A DNA stretch of 64,000 nucleotides from CAZTVF01 sp964616985 (GTDB taxonomy: Bacteria; Planctomycetota; Phycisphaerae; SM23-33), in assembly GCA_964616985.1 (NCBI GenBank), contig CAZTVF010000007.1:1-64000 (forward strand). The letters are read 5' to 3'. Below, one piece after another: positions 31,488-39,905 of this stretch. A program made the position numbers and the translations under genes. Position 1 is the stretch's first letter. Every line of letters begins with the position of its first letter. The notes beneath the pieces were generated by a model that saw only the letters and a list, made by a program, of their open reading frames with translations, searched no databases and was not told the origin of the DNA.

Positions 31488-33953
31488 TTACTCCGCCTCC
31501 CGCTCCATCTTACCACCGCCGGCGGCGCCGCGATTGCCCGATTTCTCGGTGCGGGCGGCGGCGATGACGGCCTGGCCCAAGGCCACGCCCCCGTCGTTGC
31601 AGGGCGTCTTGTGGTGGCGAAGCACCTCGAAGCCGTCGTTGGTCAGCTCGCGCGTCAGCATGTTCGTGAGGTAGCGATTCGCGAAGCAGCCGCCCGACAG
31701 CGCCACCACTCGAAGGCCCGTCTGCTCGGCCGCCTTGCGGGCGGCAGAGGCCAGGAACCGCACGACCGTGTTGTGGAACTTGGCCGCGACGTACCCGGCG
31801 TCGGCGCCGCTGGACAGGTCGCCCAGCAGGCCCTCGACCATCGGGCGAAGGTCGATGAGGAACGGCCCGCCGCCCGGCAGGCGGAACGGGTAGGAATCGC
31901 GTACGCCCGGGGCGGCGGCCGACTCCAGCCGCATCGCCGCTTCGCCTTCGAATCGGTTGTGTTCAGCCACGCCGCACATCCAGGCGACGGCGTCGAACCA
32001 GCGGCCCAGCGACGAGGTGGGCGGCGTGTTCACGCCCATCTCGAGGATCTCCAGGGCGGCGTTCCTGGCCTCCTGGGGCGGCTGGAGGCGTGCGGCCTTG
32101 AGGCGGTCGGCGCAGGAGGCGCCGAAGGCGTCGTACATCGCGCCCAGGCCCGCGCGCCAGCCCTCGCTGGCGGCGAGGTCGCCGCCGGGCAGGTGAATGT
32201 ATCTCAGGTGCCCGAGGCGCTCGTAGCTCCGCAGGTCGGCCTGCAGGATCTCGCAGCCCCAGGCCGCGCCGTCGTCGCCGTGGCCCACGCCGTCGCAGGC
32301 GATGCCGATCACCGGCCCCAGGCGTCCATGCTCGGCCAGGCACGAGGCGATGTGCGCGTGATGGTGCTGCACGCGGACGATGGGGATCGCCGCGCGGCCG
32401 GCCAACTCGCCCCGCCACCGCCGCAGCGCGTACTCGGTGGACAGGTACTGCGGGTGCAGGTCGGCGACGATGATCTCGGGGGCGATGTCGTACAAGTGCT
32501 CGAGGTGGTGGATCGTCTCGATGAAGTGGCGGTACACGCGGCCGTCCTTGAGGTCGCCGATGTGCTCGCTGAGCACGGCCCGTCCGCCCTTGAGCAGGCA
32601 GACGGCGCTCTTGAGCTCGGCCCCGACGGCCAGGATGCCCTGCTCGCTCTGGGCCACGTTGGGCAGGCGCACCGGCTGCGGCGCGTACCCGCGCCCACGG
32701 CGGACGATGCTGGACGAGCCGTCGTTGTGGATCTGCACGACGCTGTCGTCGATCCGCCGCTCGATGCGGCGGTTGTGCAGCAGGATCACGTCGGCGATCT
32801 GGCCGAGGTGGCCGATCGCGGCGTCGTTGTCCTTCACCAGGGGCTCTTCGCTGTAGTTGCCGCTGGTCATCACCAGCGGCGGCGGCCAGAGGTTCTGCAC
32901 GGCCAGGTCCTCGCGGTTGCCGATCTCGGCCAGTCGCAGGAACAGCAGGTGGTGCAGCGGAGTGTAGGGCAGCATGACGCCCAGCGTGCCAAGACCCTCG
33001 GCCACCGAGGGCGCGATCGGGTGCACGCTGACGCTGACGGCTGCGCCGTCGGCGGAGGTGTCCTGCGGAGGCTTGTGGTACTGCATGGGCAGCAGCACGA
33101 TGGGGCGCAGCGGCCCCTGGAGCAGCTCGGCCGCCGCGGGCTCGATGCGGCACAGGGCGCGGGCACGGTCAACGTCGGCGACCATGACGGCGAAGGGCTT
33201 GGCGTCGCGGTGCTTCCGCAGGCGCAGGCGCTTGACCGCGTGCTCATCGTCGGCCCGGCAGGCGAGGTGGAAGCCGCCCAGGCCTTTGATGGCGACGATC
33301 TTTCCGGCCGAGATCATGCGGGCGGCCTCGCCGATGGGGTCGGCCGTGGGGATCTGCTTGCCCTGCGTGTCGACCAGCCAGACGCTGGGCCCGCACTTGG
33401 GGCAGGCGACGGGCTGGGCGTGGAATCGGCGCGAGGAGGGCGAGTGATACTCGCCGCCGCACAGCGGGCACATCGCGAAGTCGGCCATCGTCGTGTTGGC
33501 GCGGTCGTAGGGAATCTTGCAGACGATGCTGTACCGCGGGCCGCAGTTGGTGCAGTTGATGAACGGGTACTGGTAGCGCGGGTCGGAGGGGTCGCCCATC
33601 TCGCGGAGACAGTCGGGGCAGGTCGCGGTGTCGACGGTGACCTGCGCGTCGGTCAGCTCACCGCCGGCACTGGGGCGGATCTCGAAGGCGAGCTCGCCGG
33701 CCACCGCGGGCACGTCGGCCTGCTCAAAACGGTCCATCGACGCCAGCGGCGGCAACTCGGCCGAGAGGCGCGCGGCGAACCGGTCCAGCTGCGGCGCCTC
33801 GCCCTGGATTTCGATGGTGACGCCCGAGGGGTCGTTCAGGACCCACCCGGTCAGGCCCATCTCGGCGGCCAGTCGGTACACGAAGGGACGGAAACCTACG
33901 CCCTGCACCTGCCCGGCGACGGCGAGACGTTTGCGATGAGAGTCATTCGACAT
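31488..33953 (-). CDS. hypF: Carbamoyltransferase HypF
   Basis: Uses carbamoyl phosphate to load the carbamoyl group on HypE. The 821-residue protein has its four parts in order: acylphosphatase domain (about 8-90, GQVQGVGFRPFVYRLA), two zinc fingers (CPDCLREM...CTNCG and CPLCGGEY...CPKCG), a YrdC-like domain (about 195-385), and a Kae1-like carbamoyltransferase domain with VQHHHAHIASCLAEHG and GGCFANRYLTN. GGAGG precedes the start at about 10 bases. It begins the minus-strand hyp group and diverges from the DUF4091 gene. hypA and hypB are not in the window. Confidence 0.97.
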   Translation of the reverse strand: MSNDSHRKRLAVAGQVQGVGFRPFVYRLAAEMGLTGWVLNDPSGVTIEIQGEAPQLDRFAARLSAELPPLASMDRFEQADVPAVAGELAFEIRPSAGGELTDAQVTVDTATCPDCLREMGDPSDPRYQYPFINCTNCGPRYSIVCKIPYDRANTTMADFAMCPLCGGEYHSPSSRRFHAQPVACPKCGPSVWLVDTQGKQIPTADPIGEAARMISAGKIVAIKGLGGFHLACRADDEHAVKRLRLRKHRDAKPFAVMVADVDRARALCRIEPAAAELLQGPLRPIVLLPMQYHKPPQDTSADGAAVSVSVHPIAPSVAEGLGTLGVMLPYTPLHHLLFLRLAEIGNREDLAVQNLWPPPLVMTSGNYSEEPLVKDNDAAIGHLGQIADVILLHNRRIERRIDDSVVQIHNDGSSSIVRRGRGYAPQPVRLPNVAQSEQGILAVGAELKSAVCLLKGGRAVLSEHIGDLKDGRVYRHFIETIHHLEHLYDIAPEIIVADLHPQYLSTEYALRRWRGELAGRAAIPIVRVQHHHAHIASCLAEHGRLGPVIGIACDGVGHGDDGAAWGCEILQADLRSYERLGHLRYIHLPGGDLAASEGWRAGLGAMYDAFGASCADRLKAARLQPPQEARNAALEILEMGVNTPPTSSLGRWFDAVAWMCGVAEHNRFEGEAAMRLESAAAPGVRDSYPFRLPGGGPFLIDLRPMVEGLLGDLSSGADAGYVAAKFHNTVVRFLASAARKAAEQTGLRVVALSGGCFANRYLTNMLTRELTNDGFEVLRHHKTPCNDGGVALGQAVIAAARTEKSGNRGAAGGGKMEREAE

Positions 33954-34115
33954 GTCGGGAACTTACCTCCGCGTTAGCGTTAACTCAACACTGAGACCGT
34001 AATCCTCCGTGCGGATATTCTACAGCCGGCGGCGGTGGGCGGTTCGCGCATTCCACTATCACATCGTGATATAGGGGCCCGTTGCAACCCGATGCCCGCA
34101 ATCGCCGGGACGTGA

Positions 34116-34121
34116 TATAAT
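34116..34121 (+). promoter_or_regulatory. Candidate -10 box of the DUF4091 gene
   Basis: A perfect TATAAT about 38 bases before the start at 34160, which has AGAGGA upstream. No consensus -35 is seen. Confidence 0.35.
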
Positions 34122-34159
34122 CCCCCGCAGGCGCCAACCGGCGTCAGAGGATCCAAGAC

Positions 34160-35758
34160 ATGAAAGCGGAACTGCGCGACAGCCTGGAGAATCTTTACCC
34201 CGACTCGGTCGTTGGCGACACCCCGTGCACGTCGATGGAGATCGACGTGGCCCGCGGCGGCACGGCCGCCGTGCACGTGCTGCTGACGGAGGTGCAGGGC
34301 CAGACGCTTCGTCTGCGCGTCACGCGCGGCGGCGAGGCGGTGAAGGGGGCCGAATGGTTCCACCTCGTCGACGTGCCGGTGGAGGAGAACACGGGGCTTT
34401 TCGGCTTCACCACGGGCAACAAGGCCTGGGCTGACAACGCCGTCAACCCGCACGTCGTGCGCACCGCGCCGTTCCGCACCTACGACGCCATGGAACCGCT
34501 GGGCAGACGGTCGGCCACCGCGACGGGGCCCACGATGGCCCTGCGGCTGCACGTGCCGATCGAAGAGGACGCCCCCGTCGGCAAGTGCGCCCTCGCCCTC
34601 GAGATCGGCGAGGCCCGATTCTCGCTGGATGTCGTAATTCACAAGGCCTGCATCCCCCCGCCCGACGAGGAGTGCATGCCGGTTACCAACTGGTTCAGCT
34701 ACGAGAACATCGCCTCGCGTCACGGCATCAAGATGTGGAGCGGGGCCTACTGGCGCATGCTGGAACAGTACGCCAGGCTGATGGCCCACGCCCGCCAGAA
34801 CACGTTCTGGATTCCGCTGCCGCTGGTGTTCGAGATGCACGAGGGCAAGCCCGCGCTCGACCGCAAGCGGCTGAGGCAGATCGTGGAGGTGTTCGACGAC
34901 GCGGGGTTGTATTACATCGAGGGCGGGCACGTCGCCAGCCGCACCGGCGGCGTCTGGGACGCCCAGACGTTCGACCTCACGGTGGGCAAGGCGGCGGCCA
35001 CGTCGGTCGAAGGCAACGCCATCCTCGCCGTGCTGTGCGATCAGCTTTCGGAGGAGATCGAGGAGAACGATTGGTACGACCGGTGGATTCAGCACGTGAC
35101 GGACGAGCCCACGGCCAGCAACGCCGCCGACTACCGCATCCTCACAGGCATGGTTCGCAAGTACCTGCCGGGTCTCCCGATCCTCGACGCGACGATGGAC
35201 GCCAAGCTCGTGGGCTCGGTGGACATCTGGTGCCCGCAGGTGCAGGAATACCAGCGGCACCGCGAGGAGTTCGAGGCCCAGCGAGACCTCGGCGACCGGG
35301 TCTGGTACTACACCTGCTGCTTCCCCGGCGGGCCATGGCTGAACCGCCTGCTGGATCAGGAACTGCTGCGGCCGGCGCTGCTGGGCTGGGCGGGCGCGCT
35401 GTACGGGCTGGACGGCTTCCTTCACTGGGGCCTCAACCAGTACCCCAGCAAACAGGACCCCTTCACGATGAGCGTGGTGCCCAACTGGGGCGGCGCCGCC
35501 AACAGCCTGCCCGGCGGCGACACGCACATCGTGTATCCCGGCAAGGACGGGCCGTGGTCGAGCCTGCGGCTGGAATCGCAACGGGAAGGGCTGGAGGACG
35601 TGGAGTTGCTGCGCCTCGTCGGCGGCCAGAACGCCAAGCTCATGTCGACGATCATCGACCAGGCCGTGCAGGGCTTCGACCAGTACGTGAAGGACGTGCG
35701 ATCGTTCCGCGCCGCCCGCAAGGCGTTGCTGGATGCCGCCGACCGCTACAGCACGTAG
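34160..35758 (+). CDS. GH123-like glycoside hydrolase domain protein (DUF4091)
   Basis: A 532-residue protein with a beta-sandwich N-terminal part (1-165), a (beta/alpha)8 part (170-440) and a C-terminal DUF4091 segment (GFLHWGLNQYP, GGDTHIVYPG, LRLESQREGLEDVELLR). The HVTDEPT motif puts Asp315 and Glu316 adjacent, the arrangement of the catalytic pair in GH123 N-acetyl-beta-galactosaminidases. There is no signal peptide, so it would act in the cytoplasm unless exported otherwise. AGAGGA precedes the ATG. The substrate is inferred to be an N-acetylhexosaminide; related family members are often uncharacterised. Confidence 0.8.
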   Translation: MKAELRDSLENLYPDSVVGDTPCTSMEIDVARGGTAAVHVLLTEVQGQTLRLRVTRGGEAVKGAEWFHLVDVPVEENTGLFGFTTGNKAWADNAVNPHVVRTAPFRTYDAMEPLGRRSATATGPTMALRLHVPIEEDAPVGKCALALEIGEARFSLDVVIHKACIPPPDEECMPVTNWFSYENIASRHGIKMWSGAYWRMLEQYARLMAHARQNTFWIPLPLVFEMHEGKPALDRKRLRQIVEVFDDAGLYYIEGGHVASRTGGVWDAQTFDLTVGKAAATSVEGNAILAVLCDQLSEEIEENDWYDRWIQHVTDEPTASNAADYRILTGMVRKYLPGLPILDATMDAKLVGSVDIWCPQVQEYQRHREEFEAQRDLGDRVWYYTCCFPGGPWLNRLLDQELLRPALLGWAGALYGLDGFLHWGLNQYPSKQDPFTMSVVPNWGGAANSLPGGDTHIVYPGKDGPWSSLRLESQREGLEDVELLRLVGGQNAKLMSTIIDQAVQGFDQYVKDVRSFRAARKALLDAADRYST

Positions 35759-35768
35759 GGCGGCAGAT

Positions 35769-35813
35769 GTAGGGCATGCAGGTTCCGGCCCGCAGGGACG
35801 GGTTCTGCATGCC
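35769..35813. repeat. 45-base dispersed hairpin, copy 2 (inverted orientation)
   Basis: GTAGGGCATGCAGGTTCCGG to GGGTTCTGCATGCC; its reverse complement matches the element at 14153-14197 at about 90%. It lies just after the DUF4091 gene. Confidence 0.75.
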
Positions 35814-35956
35814 GATCCCGCGACGAGCGGTCGAACACTGGCGGAGAAATGCTTGCACTTTGGATGCGTAGAAGTGACGATTTGTCCCCTTAAGCGGCTG
35901 GCTGGAGGGCTCCCGTATCCGGGCCTTCCCCGGCGGCTGTTTTGCGAGCACAGAAG

Positions 35957-37816
35957 ATGTTTAAGTTTTCGTGGAAGAACCCCAAGCCGACGCTGATGCA
36001 CTCGTCGGACAAGAAGAAGCAGGAATACCAGTTCGAGGTGACGCACTTCACCGCGAGGGAAATCGGCCACCGCGTCTGGCCGATGGTGCGGCCTCACATC
36101 GGGCGGCTGTCGGTGGCATCGCTGCTGGTGATGTTCGTGGGCGTAGCCGTCGCCGTCGGCCCCATGCCGATGAAGTACATCATCGACGACGCCATCCCCA
36201 ACGACAACATGCCCCTGGTGCTGATGATCGCGGGCATCTTCCTGGCCTCACAGATGACCCGCATGGGCCTGTGGTACATCGCCCAGCGGATCGTGCTGTG
36301 GACGAAGGAACTGCTGCTGTACCAGCTGCGTTCGGACGGCTTCGGGCACCTGCAGCGGCTATGCCTGCGATTCCACAATAAGTACCCCTCGGGCTTCCTG
36401 TACGACCGCGTGTTCGGCAACTCGATCAACACGCTGGGGGCGTTCCTGCAGATCTGCTTCCAGCAGATGACGGTGCAGATCACGGGCCTGATCTTCAGCC
36501 TCACGGTGTGCTTCTACTGGAGCTGGCAGCTGACGTGCGTCATCCTCATCGGCGCCAGCGGCTACGTCTTCATCGCCCGCACGATGAGCCCGCGGATCTA
36601 CGTCAAGAGCCTGGCGTTCATCAACGAGGCCAACCGCATCGCGCAGTATATCGTCGACAAGCTCCGCGGCACCAAGACCATCCAGGCCCTGGCCATGGAA
36701 GGCCGCATGCAGGACGACTTCGAAGCCCGCGTGTGGCCGATGCAGCTCAAGGCGCTGGACGCGCAGTTCGAGACGATGAAGCTGGGCTTCGTCACCGAGG
36801 GCATGGGCTACATAATCACCTCGGTGCTGATGGTGCTGGGCTCGTGGACGGTGTTCCGCTGGAACGTCAAGCCCGGCGTGCTGGTGGCGTTCATGGGCTA
36901 CCAGGGCATGCTGATCGGTTTCGTGTCCTCGCTGCTGGGCGTGTACGGGCAGTTCATGTCCGCCCGCGCGGGCTTCGACCAGCTCTTCACCGTGCTGGGC
37001 ACGCAGCCGACCGTGGTGGAGGCGACGGCGACGCCCATGCCCAAGCCCGTCCGCGGCGAACTGGAGTTCTGCGACGTCACCTTCGCCTACGACACCAAGC
37101 CCGTCATCAAGAACATGAACTTCAAGATCGAGCCGGGGCAGATGATCGCACTGGTCGGCCGCAGCGGCGGCGGCAAGACCACGATCAGCAACCTGCTGAT
37201 GCGGTTCTACGACCCGCAGACCGGCGGCATCTTCCTCGACGGCCGCAACATCAAGACCCTGCCGCTGCGAGAGTACCGGGCGCTGTACGGGGTGGTGCTT
37301 CAGGACCCGTTCCTGTTCGACGACACGGTGGAGATGAACCTCCGCTGCGCTTCGCCGCTGGCCAGCGAGGAAGAGCTCTGGGCCGCCCTGGACCGCGCGC
37401 AGGCGGGCGACTTCGTCCGCGAGTTCCCCGACAAGCTGCAGCATCGCTGCGGCGAAGGCGGCGGCCAGCTTTCCGGCGGCCAGCGCCAGCGGCTCGCCAT
37501 CGCCCGCTGCATGCTGCTGCAGCCCAAGTTCCTTATCCTCGACGAGGCCACCAGCGCCCTGGACAACGAGACCGAAAGCTACATCCAGAAGGCCCTGGAG
37601 AACCTGTTCGAAAACCGCACTGCGTTCATCATCGCCCACCGCCTCAGCACGATCCGCCAGGCCGACCGCGTGCTGGTCTTCGATGACGGCCTGCTCGCCG
37701 AGCAGGGCACGTTCAAGGAGCTGATGGCCGCCAAGGGCATCTTCCACCGCCTGCACAACATCGCCACCTCCGGCAGCACCGAGAACATCAAGATCGAGGA
37801 AGCGGGCTTCGCGTGA
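35957..37816 (+). CDS. MsbA-type ABC exporter (permease-ATPase half-transporter)
   Basis: A 619-residue half-transporter that would work as a homodimer, exporting a lipid or drug-like molecule. Six membrane helices occupy about residues 45-330 (LLVMFVGVAVAVGPMPMKYI, LIFSLTVCFYW and others). The nucleotide-binding domain (about 365-605) has Walker A GRSGGGKTT, signature LSGGQRQRLAIAR, Walker B FLILDEATSAL and H-loop IIAHRLSTI. Start is taken as the ATG at 35957; a TTG at 35942 would add five residues and neither has a strong ribosome site. A second, differently built exporter is at 47775. Substrate unknown. Confidence 0.9.
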   Translation: MFKFSWKNPKPTLMHSSDKKKQEYQFEVTHFTAREIGHRVWPMVRPHIGRLSVASLLVMFVGVAVAVGPMPMKYIIDDAIPNDNMPLVLMIAGIFLASQMTRMGLWYIAQRIVLWTKELLLYQLRSDGFGHLQRLCLRFHNKYPSGFLYDRVFGNSINTLGAFLQICFQQMTVQITGLIFSLTVCFYWSWQLTCVILIGASGYVFIARTMSPRIYVKSLAFINEANRIAQYIVDKLRGTKTIQALAMEGRMQDDFEARVWPMQLKALDAQFETMKLGFVTEGMGYIITSVLMVLGSWTVFRWNVKPGVLVAFMGYQGMLIGFVSSLLGVYGQFMSARAGFDQLFTVLGTQPTVVEATATPMPKPVRGELEFCDVTFAYDTKPVIKNMNFKIEPGQMIALVGRSGGGKTTISNLLMRFYDPQTGGIFLDGRNIKTLPLREYRALYGVVLQDPFLFDDTVEMNLRCASPLASEEELWAALDRAQAGDFVREFPDKLQHRCGEGGGQLSGGQRQRLAIARCMLLQPKFLILDEATSALDNETESYIQKALENLFENRTAFIIAHRLSTIRQADRVLVFDDGLLAEQGTFKELMAAKGIFHRLHNIATSGSTENIKIEEAGFA

Positions 37817-37883
37817 GAGGAAGGTCGTAGGTCGCAGGTCGTAGGTCGTAGTGGAAGAGCGTAGCACCATCCATCACTCGGCA

Positions 37884-37935
37884 ATCGCTCGCCTTTATGC
37901 GCTGTTGGAGTTGAACAGCGCACAAGAGCGATCGA
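37884..37935. repeat. Dispersed CGCTCGC...GCGCTGTT inverted repeat
   Basis: ATCGCTCGCCTTTATGCGCT (from 37884) is partly mirrored by AACAGCGCACAAGAGCGAT (37914-37932). It matches the arms at 1832 and 29875. Confidence 0.6.
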
Positions 37936-38022
37936 TCGCCAAATCTTGTTCTATGCAACGCATCTTCCCCTGGTCCCTCCACCCTATTCCCTGAGACCTT
38001 CTTCCTGCACCCTTCTTCTTGG

Positions 38023-38028
38023 TATAAC
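38023..38028 (+). promoter_or_regulatory. -10 box abutting a start codon
   Basis: TATAAC ends 6 bases before the ATG at 38035, so transcription is predicted to begin at the start codon. No -35 match is convincing. Confidence 0.35.
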
Positions 38029-38034
38029 ACCCCC

Positions 38035-39204
38035 ATGCGTTCGATCCCCATCCAGGGCCTGGTCCGTATCGCCACCGGCGTCCGCACGGAGCTGGCGGCG
38101 GGCGTGTCGCCCCAGCGGCGGGAGACTCTCCGCAGGCACGTGGGGCACACCTTGGCACAGGTGAGGCAGATGCTCGTGCAGTCGCGGGCGGACCTGCGGG
38201 CCCTGGCGGCCCCGTCGCGGCAGGCGTTCCAGTTCCTTGCCGACATCGACTGGGACGCCGCGGCCAGGTCCCCCGCCGCCGCGGCGCCGCCGGCCAAGTC
38301 GAACGTCACCTTCACCGGACTCAAGACCTTCATCGACGGCTCGTGCGATGCCCTCTGCGCCGCCGCCAGCGCCGAGGACCTCCGCCGCACGCACAACGCG
38401 ATCGCGGCGATGAGCGAGACGCTCGAGCGCCGCATCGCCGACGACCGCCTGACGGCAGCACACCTTCGCCCGCCCGCGCGCCAAGCCCGCGGCTGGCTGG
38501 CGATGATGGCGCAGGAGTCCTACTTCCAGGCGTACCTGCAGGCCCTGGGGCAGACGCTGCCGCTGATGGAAGACGCCGCCCGCGCCGGCCGCCTGGCCCG
38601 CCGCGTCATCCTGCGATACAGGCCCATCTCGGCGTTGTTCCGCTACCGCGTCAAGGGCAGCGAGATGATCCTGGACCTGCCCACGCCGATGATCGCCTTC
38701 GATGCCGCCCAGGCCCGCCTGCTGCCGCCGTTCGTGCTGCACCGCCGCGGCCGCAGCGCCATCCTGGCCGCGACGCGCGGCGAGCCCTACCGCGCCCTGG
38801 AACGCCTGCTGGAACAGTTGGGCGGCAATGGCGATCAAGCGGCCGGCGTGTACCACGATCTCGATGCCTCGTTCGCCCGCGTCAACGCCGAGTACTTCGA
38901 CGGCCTGCTGAACAAGCCGCGGCTGAGCTGGAGCCGCGCCGCCACCCTGCGGAAGTTCGGCCACTACGACGAGCTTCACGACGCGGTGATGGTCAGCTGC
39001 ACCCTGGACCAGGCGGGCGTGCCGGCAGCGGCGGTCGATTATGTGATGTACCACGAACTGCTGCACAAGAAGCTGGGCATCCGCTACAGCCGCGGGCGAA
39101 AATCGGCCCACACCGCCGCTTTCGCCGCTGCGGAAAAGCAGTTCCGCCTGTACGATCAAGCCAAGGCCGTGCTGGACAACCTCGCCCGCACGGGCAGGCC
39201 TTAG
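38035..39204 (+). CDS. HExxH (SprT/YgjP-like) metallopeptidase-like protein
   Basis: A 389-residue cytoplasmic protein. The C-terminal 110 residues look like the SprT/YgjP zinc-metallopeptidase group: YFDGLLNKPRLSWS, then HELLH (His340, Glu341, His344) and a candidate third ligand His359 in SAHTAAFAAAEKQF. The N-terminal 260 residues are helical and alanine/arginine-rich with no known domain. Such domains are related to DNA-protein crosslink proteases, but that role is only a possibility. There is no Shine-Dalgarno site; a TATAAC box 6 bases before the ATG suggests a leaderless message. The next gene begins 20 bases later and is probably in the same operon. Confidence 0.72.
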   Translation: MRSIPIQGLVRIATGVRTELAAGVSPQRRETLRRHVGHTLAQVRQMLVQSRADLRALAAPSRQAFQFLADIDWDAAARSPAAAAPPAKSNVTFTGLKTFIDGSCDALCAAASAEDLRRTHNAIAAMSETLERRIADDRLTAAHLRPPARQARGWLAMMAQESYFQAYLQALGQTLPLMEDAARAGRLARRVILRYRPISALFRYRVKGSEMILDLPTPMIAFDAAQARLLPPFVLHRRGRSAILAATRGEPYRALERLLEQLGGNGDQAAGVYHDLDASFARVNAEYFDGLLNKPRLSWSRAATLRKFGHYDELHDAVMVSCTLDQAGVPAAAVDYVMYHELLHKKLGIRYSRGRKSAHTAAFAAAEKQFRLYDQAKAVLDNLARTGRP

Positions 39205-39223
39205 AACCTCTCAAGGAGCAACC

Positions 39224-39775
39224 ATGAACGCAATCGTGATTTCGGGCAGCCGCAATACGGCGGGACAGACGGCAAGGGCGGCGGCAGCGTGGATGGAAGG
39301 CTTCACCTCGGCCGGCGGCACGGGCGAGACGGTCTTCCTGCCGCAGGCAAAGATCGAGCGTTGCCGCCAGTGCGACGACTCCGGCTGGGGCGCCTGCCTC
39401 CGCGAGGGCCGATGCGTGATCGCCGACGACTTCGCCGCGATCGCCGACAAGATCGCGGCCGCCGACATCGCCGTCTTCGCCACGCCCGTCTACTTCAGCG
39501 ACCTGTCCGAGAGCCTCAAGACCTTCCTCGACCGCCTCCGCCGCGTAAACCGTTTCGAGGCCGCCCGCCAGCGTTTCGCCGGCAAGCCCGCAATGGGCAT
39601 CTGCGTGGCCGGTGGCGGTGGCGGCGGCGCCCCCTCCTGCGGATCCATCATCGAGAAGATGCTCGCCACGTGCGGCCTGGACGTGATCGATATCATTCTC
39701 GCCCGACGCCAGAACCTGCCGATGAAACTAGACGTGCTTAACGTCACCGGCCGCTGGCTGGCCGGCGGGAAGTAG
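39224..39775 (+). CDS. Flavodoxin-like NAD(P)H:FMN oxidoreductase family protein
   Basis: A 183-residue flavoprotein of the NADPH-dependent FMN reductase/iron-sulfur flavoprotein group. The FMN phosphate loop is SGSRNTAGQTARAA, followed by a cysteine cluster (CRQCDDSGWGACLREGRC) like the [4Fe-4S] ligand region of iron-sulfur flavoproteins, and the FMN isoalloxazine motif ATPVYFSDLSESLKTFLDR. A glycine-rich loop GICVAGGGGGGAPSCG completes the binding site. AAGGAG is well placed before the ATG. It follows the HExxH gene by 20 bases. Electron transfer partner is unknown. Confidence 0.83.
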   Translation: MNAIVISGSRNTAGQTARAAAAWMEGFTSAGGTGETVFLPQAKIERCRQCDDSGWGACLREGRCVIADDFAAIADKIAAADIAVFATPVYFSDLSESLKTFLDRLRRVNRFEAARQRFAGKPAMGICVAGGGGGGAPSCGSIIEKMLATCGLDVIDIILARRQNLPMKLDVLNVTGRWLAGGK

Positions 39776-39790
39776 CAGATCACTGTCGTG

Positions 39791-39822
39791 AGATGGCGGC
39801 GGCCTGGGAAGGCCGCCACCCT
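39791..39822. repeat. GGCGGCC hairpin, related to 31117
   Basis: GATGGCGGCGGCCTGGGAAG with GGCCGCCACC following forms a stem similar to the one between hypD and hypC. Confidence 0.5.
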
Positions 39823-39843
39823 GAGGCTGCGCGCGTGCTGCCA

Positions 39844-39872
39844 TTGCGAAAAATGGTCATTTCGCGTATTCT
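39844..39872 (+). promoter_or_regulatory. Promoter of the HEAT-repeat protein gene
   Basis: TTGCGA (39844-39849), 17 bases, TATTCT (39867-39872). Predicted start is near 39879 with the ATG at 39906 and GGAG between. Confidence 0.55.
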
Positions 39873-39905
39873 ATGGGTACCCGTCTGAGGGAATGGAGCG
39901 CAACG

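Noticed and set aside
31611..33977. A 788-codon plus-strand frame opposite hypF
   Set aside because: hypF on the other strand has all its domains; this frame has no recognisable features.
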